Source: Providencia alcalifaciens DSM 30120
GTDB taxonomy: Bacteria; Pseudomonadota; Gammaproteobacteria; Enterobacterales; Enterobacteriaceae
Direction: 5' to 3'
Assembly: GCF_000173415.1 (NCBI RefSeq)
Contig: NZ_ABXW01000047.1
Coordinates: 124,001 to 188,000 of the forward strand
Length of the DNA: 64,000 bases
Shown here: in pieces, positions 57,641 through 64,000 of the stretch
Layout of the letters: every line of letters starts with the position of its first letter
How positions within the stretch are numbered: position 1 is the first letter of the stretch
Made by a program: the position numbers and the translations under genes
The notes under the pieces: generated by a model
What the model was told of the DNA's origin: nothing
The model's database searches: none
What the model saw: the letters and a program-made list of their open reading frames with translations, nothing else

Positions 57641-59488
57641 TTATTCGTCTAAGAAGCTGCGCAGAACTTCTGAGCGGCTTGGGTGACGTAATTTACGCAG
57701 CGCTTTTGCTTCAATCTGACGAATACGTTCACGGGTTACATCAAACTGCTTGCCCACTTCCTCAAGGGTGTGGTCAGTGTTCATGTCGATACCGAAACGC
57801 ATACGCAGAACTTTTGCTTCACGAGCGGTTAAGCCAGCCAGAACCTCATGAGTTGCCGAACGTAAGCTTTCAGATGTTGCAGAATCTAACGGTAACTCTA
57901 ATGTGGTATCTTCAATGAAATCGCCTAAATGTGAATCTTCATCATCACCGATTGGCGTTTCCATGGAGATTGGTTCTTTCGCAATCTTCAGTACTTTACG
58001 GATTTTATCTTCCGGCATTAGCATGCGTTCTGCCAGTTCTTCTGGCGATGGCTCACGGCCCATTTCTTGCAGCATTTGACGAGAGATACGGTTCAATTTG
58101 TTGATAGTTTCAATCATGTGAACCGGAATACGAATTGTACGTGCTTGGTCTGCGATAGATCGGGTAATAGCCTGACGGATCCACCATGTTGCATAAGTTG
58201 AGAACTTATAACCACGGCGGTATTCAAACTTATCAACCGCTTTCATTAGACCGATATTACCTTCCTGAATCAAATCAAGGAATTGCAGACCACGGTTGGT
58301 GTATTTCTTCGCGATAGAGATAACCAGACGTAAGTTTGCTTCAACCATTTCTTTCTTCGCACGACGCGCTTTCGCTTCACCGATAGACATACGACGGTTG
58401 ATATCTTTAACCTGTTCAATTGTCAGGCCCGTTTCTTCTTCGATTTGACGCAGTCTTTGCAGACAACGCAGAACTTCTTCTTCCACTTCCAGCAGTTTTT
58501 CAGACCACGGCTTGTTCATCGCTTTTGCTGCGGTTAACCAAGTTTCGCTGGTTTCATTGCCGCTGAATAGGGTAATGAAGTTCTTCTTAGGCATTTTGCA
58601 CTGCTCAACACACAGTTTCATGATGGTACGTTCTTGCAGACGAACGCGATCCATCATTTCACGCATGTTATTGACCAGATAGTCAAATTGCTTAGGTACT
58701 AAACGGAACTCTTTGAAAACTTCGGACAATTGCTCGATAGCTGCCACAGTTTTCGCATCGCTACGACCATATTGTTTAATATGGGTACGCGTTTTTTCAT
58801 ACTGTTCACGAAGATCAGAAAATTTTTGGCGTGCTAATTCAGGATCGATGCTGTTGTCGTCATCGCTATCGCTGTCATCGCCGTCTTCATCTTCTTCTTC
58901 TTCGTCGTCATCTAGCTCTTCTTGTGGAAGTTCAGAACCTACGTGGGTAGCTGTAGGAGCTAAATCTTCTTCCGCATTCGGATCAACAAACCCTGTAATC
59001 AGGTCAGATAAGCGGCTTTCGCCAGCTTCAACGCGGTCATACTGTTCAAGTAAGTAGGTGATAGCTTCAGGGTATTCAGCGACAGAGCACTGAACCTGAT
59101 TGATACCATCTTCAATACGTTTTGCAATGTCGATTTCACCTTCACGGGTGAGCAATTCGACGGTTCCCATTTCGCGCATGTACATGCGAACAGGGTCAGT
59201 GGTACGGCCGATTTCACTTTCAACACTGGATAATACTTGAGCTGCAGCTTCTGCCGCATCTTCGTCCGTGTCGGAAGTATTTTCAGCCAAAATTAAATCA
59301 TCGGCATCAGGTGCTTCTTCCATGACCTGGATGCCCATGTCATTAATCATCTGGATGATATCTTCGATCTGATCTGAATCGACGATATCTTCCGGCAGAT
59401 GGTCGTTTACCTCGGCATAAGTTAAGTAACCTTGCTCTTTACCCTTGGTGACGAGTAGCTTAAGCTGTGACTGCGGGTTTTGCTCCAT
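57641..59488 (-). CDS. rpoD: RNA polymerase sigma factor RpoD (sigma-70)
   Basis: 615 residues. Region 1.1 at the N-terminus, an acidic non-conserved region with a 20-residue Asp/Glu run near 190-215, region 2 ([40 protein letters not shown]), region 3, and region 4 helix-turn-helix ([20 protein letters not shown]). Housekeeping sigma factor. Last gene of the rpsU-dnaG-rpoD operon. Confidence 0.97.
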   Translation of the reverse strand: MEQNPQSQLKLLVTKGKEQGYLTYAEVNDHLPEDIVDSDQIEDIIQMINDMGIQVMEEAPDADDLILAENTSDTDEDAAEAAAQVLSSVESEIGRTTDPVRMYMREMGTVELLTREGEIDIAKRIEDGINQVQCSVAEYPEAITYLLEQYDRVEAGESRLSDLITGFVDPNAEEDLAPTATHVGSELPQEELDDDEEEEDEDGDDSDSDDDNSIDPELARQKFSDLREQYEKTRTHIKQYGRSDAKTVAAIEQLSEVFKEFRLVPKQFDYLVNNMREMMDRVRLQERTIMKLCVEQCKMPKKNFITLFSGNETSETWLTAAKAMNKPWSEKLLEVEEEVLRCLQRLRQIEEETGLTIEQVKDINRRMSIGEAKARRAKKEMVEANLRLVISIAKKYTNRGLQFLDLIQEGNIGLMKAVDKFEYRRGYKFSTYATWWIRQAITRSIADQARTIRIPVHMIETINKLNRISRQMLQEMGREPSPEELAERMLMPEDKIRKVLKIAKEPISMETPIGDDEDSHLGDFIEDTTLELPLDSATSESLRSATHEVLAGLTAREAKVLRMRFGIDMNTDHTLEEVGKQFDVTRERIRQIEAKALRKLRHPSRSEVLRSFLDE

Positions 59489-59670
59489 AAGACGGTATCC
59501 ACACTTCTGAGTATTTAAATTGGTGTCGGTCGGCGAAACTAACGGCCAACAAGAACATTTAAAGGGACATTTGACTACGCGCTACGCCCTTTATATTTCG
59601 TAGCATTTACAGGCATTTGCCTTGTTATATGCGGCACTTAAGCCGTTTTGTATACTATTTTTTGGATGCT

Positions 59671-61416
59671 TTATGTTTTCACTCGTGAAAGAGTGATTAG
59701 ACGGACTTCTTCGCGCTCTTCAGGTGTCAGCCTTTGTGTTCGTTCTTTCGCTATTAGATAGTCGAAACGCTCATCGAGGGCGCTATTAAATAGATGATTT
59801 AGAGCATCTATAAAGGTATTTTCCGCTATTTCCTCTATTTCTATATCGTTCCATGTTGCGAGTTTTTCAAGTTGTTTCGCAAAATTATTATCGCGATAAC
59901 GTTCTAGCAACTGCCCTGTGTTCATTCCGGGGGTGGAACGGCAAACTTCAACCAATTCCTGAAATAGAGAAAGCCCCGGCATCTGGATATGGGCAATTCC
60001 CTCTAGTGAGGGAACAAGCTCCGAAAAGTTCGGATTTTGTACCAACAACGCGATAAGTATGCGCATTGTTGTTGGTTTCAGTTTGGGTGCCTGATAGTTA
60101 ACTGGTTCAGTGCTCTCTCTATCAATCATAGCAAGAACTTGGGAAATATCCGGTACGCCAATGAAATTTCCTAGCTCTTGTGCCATATAAAGGCGCAGAG
60201 TTTCACCCGGTATCTGTTTTATCAATGGGATAGCAAGTTTACTAATTTTTGCTCGACCCTCTTGGGTTTTTAAGTCCACTTGAGGGACTAAAGAGTCAAA
60301 CAAAAATGTGGAAAGACTTTGCGCATTTTCCATGCGCTGCTCAAAGGCGTCTTTTCCTTCTTTGCGTACCAATGAATCTGGGTCTTCGCCATCAGGCAAA
60401 AACATAAAACGGAGTTGGCGACCATCGGTCAAATAGGGAAGGGCGTTTTCAAGTGCACGCCAAGCGGCATCTCTTCCTGCTCTATCTCCGTCATAACAGC
60501 AAATTACGGTATCTGTTGAACGATAGAGCAATTGAATATGCTCAGAGGTTGTAGAGGTGCCAAGTGATGCAACCGCATAGCGGATGTCATACTGTGCGAG
60601 TGCTACAACGTCCATATAGCCTTCAACAACAAGTAATTTTGCAAGCTCACTACTATTTTGCGTGGCTTCATAAAGACCAAAAAGCTGGCGACCTTTATGA
60701 AAAATATCGGTTTCGGGGGAGTTTAAATATTTCGGTAAGGCATCGCCTAATACCCGTCCACCAAATGCAATCACACGACCGCGACGATCCCGAATAGGGA
60801 ACATGATTCGCTCTCTAAAGCGATCATATACGCGACCATTATCATTAGTGACCAGCATACCCGCTTCATCAAGTTGCTGACGGCTTTCTGGATTCACTGC
60901 AAATTTCTTTAAAAGGTTGTCCCAGCCAGGGGGAGCAAAACCGATTGAAAAATGCGAGATAATGTCTGCACTTAAACCACGTTGGCTTAAATAATCTTTG
61001 GCTTTATTCGCCGAGGGATGATTTAAGGCAGCGCAGTAAAACTGATTTATTTTATCCATCAATTGGTACAAATTTTGACGCTGATGGAGTTCTATTTGAC
61101 TGGTTCCCGTTCCTTTTTCATAAGGGACATCCAGACCATGTAATGCGGATAACTCTTCTATCGCTTCGACAAAATCGAGTTTGTCGTAATTCATCAGAAA
61201 ATCGATGGCATTACCATGGGCACCACAGCCAAAACAATAGTAAAACTGTCTCTCACCATTGACAGTAAACGATGGTGTTTTTTCGTTATGAAAAGGACAG
61301 CAAGCGTGATGGTTTTTACCCTGTTTTTTTAACGGGACTTTTGCATCGACTAAATCAATGATATCGGTACGAGCGAGTAAGTCATTGATAAATGAACGCG
61401 GAATTCGTCCAGCCAT
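59671..61416 (-). CDS. dnaG: DNA primase DnaG
   Basis: 581 residues, as in E. coli. Zinc-binding domain with C40, H43, C61 and C64 (CCPFHNEKTPSF ... YYCFGCGAHG), TOPRIM catalytic core (LLVVEGYMDVVALAQ; CYDGDRAGRDAAW), and C-terminal helicase-binding domain (about 440-581). It makes RNA primers with DnaB. Confidence 0.97.
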   Translation of the reverse strand: MAGRIPRSFINDLLARTDIIDLVDAKVPLKKQGKNHHACCPFHNEKTPSFTVNGERQFYYCFGCGAHGNAIDFLMNYDKLDFVEAIEELSALHGLDVPYEKGTGTSQIELHQRQNLYQLMDKINQFYCAALNHPSANKAKDYLSQRGLSADIISHFSIGFAPPGWDNLLKKFAVNPESRQQLDEAGMLVTNDNGRVYDRFRERIMFPIRDRRGRVIAFGGRVLGDALPKYLNSPETDIFHKGRQLFGLYEATQNSSELAKLLVVEGYMDVVALAQYDIRYAVASLGTSTTSEHIQLLYRSTDTVICCYDGDRAGRDAAWRALENALPYLTDGRQLRFMFLPDGEDPDSLVRKEGKDAFEQRMENAQSLSTFLFDSLVPQVDLKTQEGRAKISKLAIPLIKQIPGETLRLYMAQELGNFIGVPDISQVLAMIDRESTEPVNYQAPKLKPTTMRILIALLVQNPNFSELVPSLEGIAHIQMPGLSLFQELVEVCRSTPGMNTGQLLERYRDNNFAKQLEKLATWNDIEIEEIAENTFIDALNHLFNSALDERFDYLIAKERTQRLTPEEREEVRLITLSRVKT

Positions 61417-61448
61417 AAGCCTCTTTTTCGCCTGTTGATGAACGATAA

Positions 61449-61481
61449 TAAGCCGCGCTTCCGTTAGGAAAGCACGGCCTT
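61449..61481 (-). terminator. Attenuator between rpsU and dnaG
   Basis: Stem GCCGCGCTTCC (61452-61462) / GGAAAGCACGGC (61468-61479) with a short loop. On the transcribed minus strand it is followed by TTATTATCG. It corresponds to the internal terminator that lowers dnaG expression relative to rpsU in enterobacteria. Confidence 0.7.
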
Positions 61482-61533
61482 TAACTGCTAACTACTACTT
61501 GTCTGCGTTGGTTGCGATGAGAATCGCAATCAA

Positions 61534-61761
<228 letters not shown>

Positions 61762-61822
61762 TCAATAGAAATCGGTTTGTTGCTGGTTTTTGTTCACCAG
61801 CCATCATTTAAAATGGTGCGGA

Positions 61823-61852
61823 ATTTTACTTCAATGAGTACGGGTTTGTAAA
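61823..61852 (-). promoter_or_regulatory. Candidate sigma-70 promoter of the rpsU-dnaG-rpoD operon
   Basis: On the minus strand, TTTACA (61852-61847), an 18-base spacer and TAAAAT (61828-61823), each 5 of 6 to consensus, about 75 bases before the rpsU start. Confidence 0.6.
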
Positions 61853-62101
61853 GTGCCGTATAAAATTGAATCACACAAGATTGCCTGTTTTCGTCCCAGC
61901 TTTAATAAATAAAGTGAGAAAAACCAGATAATAATGAGAATTTGCCACACGAAATTTTTATTACAGGGTCTGATTATAGACTATACAACTAAGAAAGTCA
62001 GCCTTTTGCTGGGATTAATTGCGTGTTTTCATGACATTTATTGCGCGATGACGCAAATTTAGTGATAGACTTGCCTCCATGCAACAAACAAGGGTAGTGC
62101 A

Positions 62102-63121
62102 ATGCGTGTTTTAGGTATTGAAACATCTTGCGATGAAACCGGAATCGCAATTTATGATGATGAGCTGGGTCTACTCGCGAACCAGTTATACAGCCAAATT
62201 AAAGTACATGCTGATTACGGTGGCGTCGTACCCGAATTAGCATCTCGTGACCATATCCGTAAAACAGTGCCGCTGATTCAAGCTGCGCTAAAAGAAGCCA
62301 ATTTAACTCGTGAAGATATCGATGCTGTTGCGTATACCGCAGGGCCTGGTTTAGTAGGCGCTCTGATGGTCGGTGCGACAGTGGGTCGTGCGTTAGCGTT
62401 TGCATGGAACGTACCGGCAGTCGCAGTGCATCACATGGAAGGGCATTTGCTCGCACCTATGCTGGAAGAGAAAAGTCCAGAGTTCCCATTTGTGGCGCTG
62501 TTGGTTTCTGGTGGTCATACCCAGCTAATTAGCGTAACAGGTATTGGCGAATATGAGCTTCTCGGTGAGTCTATTGATGATGCCGCGGGCGAGGCATTCG
62601 ATAAAACGGCGAAATTGCTTGGTTTAGATTATCCCGGTGGACCTGTTTTATCTCGTATGGCACAGCAAGGGGTTGCTGGACGTTTTGTTTTTCCTCGTCC
62701 AATGACCGATCGCCCTGGGTTAGATTTTAGCTTTTCAGGCTTAAAGACATTTGCCGCGAATACGATTCGTGAAAATGATGATGATGACCAAACTCGTGCG
62801 GATATTGCTCGCGCGTTTGAGGATGCAGTCGTCGATACATTAGCTATCAAATGTAAACGTGCACTTGAACAAACTGGGTTTAAACGTTTGGTCATGGCGG
62901 GCGGCGTGAGCGCTAATCGTGCATTACGAGCTAAAATGGAAGACGTTTTGAAGCAGCGCGGTGGCGAAGTCTTCTATGCACGCCCTGAATTTTGTACCGA
63001 TAACGGTGCCATGATTGCATTAGCAGGATTGATTCGCCTAAAAGGTGGGGCAAATGCAGGTTTAGGCGTGACGGTTCGTCCTCGCTGGCCTCTTGCAGAA
63101 CTTCCACCGTTAGAAAAATAA
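62102..63121 (+). CDS. tsaD: tRNA N6-threonylcarbamoyladenosine transferase TsaD
   Basis: 339 residues. ASKHA/Kae1 family with the iron-binding HxxxH (H111 and H115 in HHMEGH), ATP motifs [10 protein letters not shown] and [12 protein letters not shown], and the C-terminal Asp of [10 protein letters not shown]. With TsaB/C/E it makes t6A37 in ANN-decoding tRNAs. Divergent from rpsU, as in E. coli; AAGGGTAG precedes ATG. Confidence 0.97.
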   Translation: MRVLGIETSCDETGIAIYDDELGLLANQLYSQIKVHADYGGVVPELASRDHIRKTVPLIQAALKEANLTREDIDAVAYTAGPGLVGALMVGATVGRALAFAWNVPAVAVHHMEGHLLAPMLEEKSPEFPFVALLVSGGHTQLISVTGIGEYELLGESIDDAAGEAFDKTAKLLGLDYPGGPVLSRMAQQGVAGRFVFPRPMTDRPGLDFSFSGLKTFAANTIRENDDDDQTRADIARAFEDAVVDTLAIKCKRALEQTGFKRLVMAGGVSANRALRAKMEDVLKQRGGEVFYARPEFCTDNGAMIALAGLIRLKGGANAGLGVTVRPRWPLAELPPLEK

Positions 63122-63142
63122 CGTCATATTTTAATGCGATAG

Positions 63143-63177
63143 TAGGGGCTGGCGTATTGCGTCAGCCCCTATTTTTT
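63143..63177. terminator. Terminator between tsaD and aer
   Basis: Stem TAGGGGCT (63143-63150) / AGCCCCTA (63164-63171), with extra pairing next to the loop, followed by TTTTTT. Serves tsaD and possibly the convergent aer. Confidence 0.85.
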
Positions 63178-63190
63178 ATGCAAAAGCGTT

Positions 63191-64000
63191 TTAATGTAAA
63201 ATAGTGACCGCATCTTCCAAACGAATGGAACGATCTTTTACATGGCTTGCTGTTTCAGTACTTTGCTCGACTAATAAGCTACTTTGCTGAGTAATCGATT
63301 CCAGCTCACTGACCGCTTGCGTGATATCGGAGATCCCAGACGCTTGCTCTGTTGTCGCATGGCTGATGTGTGTGATCAGTTGGGTGACGTTTTGTACTTG
63401 ACCCACGATCTCTTTCATCGTGTTGCCCGCCGCATAGACTTGATCCTTACCTGAGCTGACTTTTTTCTCACAGTTGTTAATCAATTCGCGAATATCGTTT
63501 ACTGCGCTGGCACTACGGCTGGCTAAGCTACGAACTTCATTGGCAACAACGGCAAAACCTTTCCCTTGCTCACCTGCTCTTGCAGCTTCAACCGCAGCAT
63601 TTAATGCCAAAATATTGGTTTGGAATGCAATGTCTTTAATCACATCCGTGATGGAGTTTATCTTACTGGTACTGTGTACAATTTCATCCATCGTCATGAC
63701 GACGGCATCCATCATCGCACCGCCATTAACGGCTGTTTCACTGGTTTCATTCGATAAAACATCCGCTTTATGGGTGTTGTCTGCGTTCATTTTGACCGAA
63801 ACCGCCATTTGATTCATGGTGGCGGCGGTTTGTTGCATATAGCCCACGGTGCGTTGTGTATGGGTATCTAATTCACTGCAACCACTAACCAATGACTCAC
63901 TTCCTTTGCGAACATTATCGACTTGTTCTGAGACATCATTGATTAGCCAACGACACACTAAGCCTAGCTGACCTATTGAGCGCAGAATTTGCCCGATTTC
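63191..64000 (-). CDS. aer: Aerotaxis receptor Aer, C-terminal part (runs off the window)
   Basis: The frame is open to base 64000 (codon phase fits: 14 codons EIGQILRSIGQLGL precede the GTG at 63958), so the gene is cut by the window edge. It begins before the HAMP-linked QLGLVCRWLINDVS, a stretch matching E. coli Aer. The MCP signalling domain follows, with hairpin tip VIKDIAFQTNILALNAAVEA and ARAGEQGKGFAVVANEVRSL. The protein ends RLEDAVTILH as E. coli Aer does, without a CheR-binding pentapeptide. Aer senses redox/energy through an N-terminal FAD-PAS domain that lies outside this window. Confidence 0.92.
   Translation of the reverse strand, partial: EIGQILRSIGQLGLVCRWLINDVSEQVDNVRKGSESLVSGCSELDTHTQRTVGYMQQTAATMNQMAVSVKMNADNTHKADVLSNETSETAVNGGAMMDAVVMTMDEIVHSTSKINSITDVIKDIAFQTNILALNAAVEAARAGEQGKGFAVVANEVRSLASRSASAVNDIRELINNCEKKVSSGKDQVYAAGNTMKEIVGQVQNVTQLITHISHATTEQASGISDITQAVSELESITQQSSLLVEQSTETASHVKDRSIRLEDAVTILH

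Noticed and set aside
58713-59057. 114-codon Ser-rich frame antisense to rpoD
   Set aside because: It is the reverse complement of the acidic Asp/Glu codons of sigma-70; no ribosome site or homology.

Overview
The window reads as chromosomal DNA of an enterobacterium of the Morganellaceae, most like Providencia. The basis is enterobacterial gene order (arcB-elbB-mtgA, dolP-diaA-yraN-lpoA/rsmI-rnpB, yqjA-F with alx and sstT, rpsU-dnaG-rpoD/tsaD), three ERIC repeats, moderate-to-low GC, and proteins that align closely with the E. coli versions I remember. The species call is inference; no rRNA or other typing marker is present.

Layout. 1-6.1 kb: the end of arcB, then elbB-mtgA, facing the envelope/replication cluster dolP-diaA-yraN-lpoA, with rsmI divergent from lpoA. 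6.1-7.9 kb: the RNase P RNA gene, an ERIC repeat abutting its 3' end, and a YccM-like Fe-S membrane protein. 8.0-16.1 kb: the most unusual block. It is a minus-strand operon holding a PRD protein, an SFCGS-motif protein, DUF4312, DUF4311, DUF4310, a metallohydrolase, a DgaE-type PLP ammonia lyase and a KDGP aldolase. A MtlR/BglG-type activator gene precedes it, and the control region is full of TGGAAA/TTCCA repeats. I read this as an uncharacterised transport and catabolic system for an acylated amino-sugar acid. 16.3-25 kb: yhaK/yhaJ, yqjF-K-E-D-A, the Mn-riboswitch-controlled alx, an orphan gene and sstT. 25-29.4 kb: fadH, a GNAT enzyme, a DapB/2,4-diaminopentanoate-dehydrogenase-like enzyme and tRNA-Ile(CAT).

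29.5-37 kb: about 1.1 kb of AT-rich DNA with a gene remnant, then a complete chaperone-usher fimbrial operon (major pilin, usher, chaperone, three related minor pilins, tip protein). 37.1-54.8 kb: a complete [NiFe] hydrogenase-2 locus in one direction: hypF, hybOABCDE, hypABCDE, then a five-gene nickel-type ABC importer. Import, maturation and structural genes are therefore together, and a perfect FNR box lies upstream of hybO. 54.8-57.6 kb: a LysR regulator divergent from an MFS exporter and an NTF2-like protein. 57.6-64 kb: rpsU-dnaG-rpoD, tsaD, and the 3' part of aer running off the window edge.

No CRISPR array, prophage or complete insertion sequence was seen. The repeats present are ERIC elements, and one of them lies inside the DUF4310-4312 operon. 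lpoA has an apparent start-proximal frameshift in a run of six A residues.
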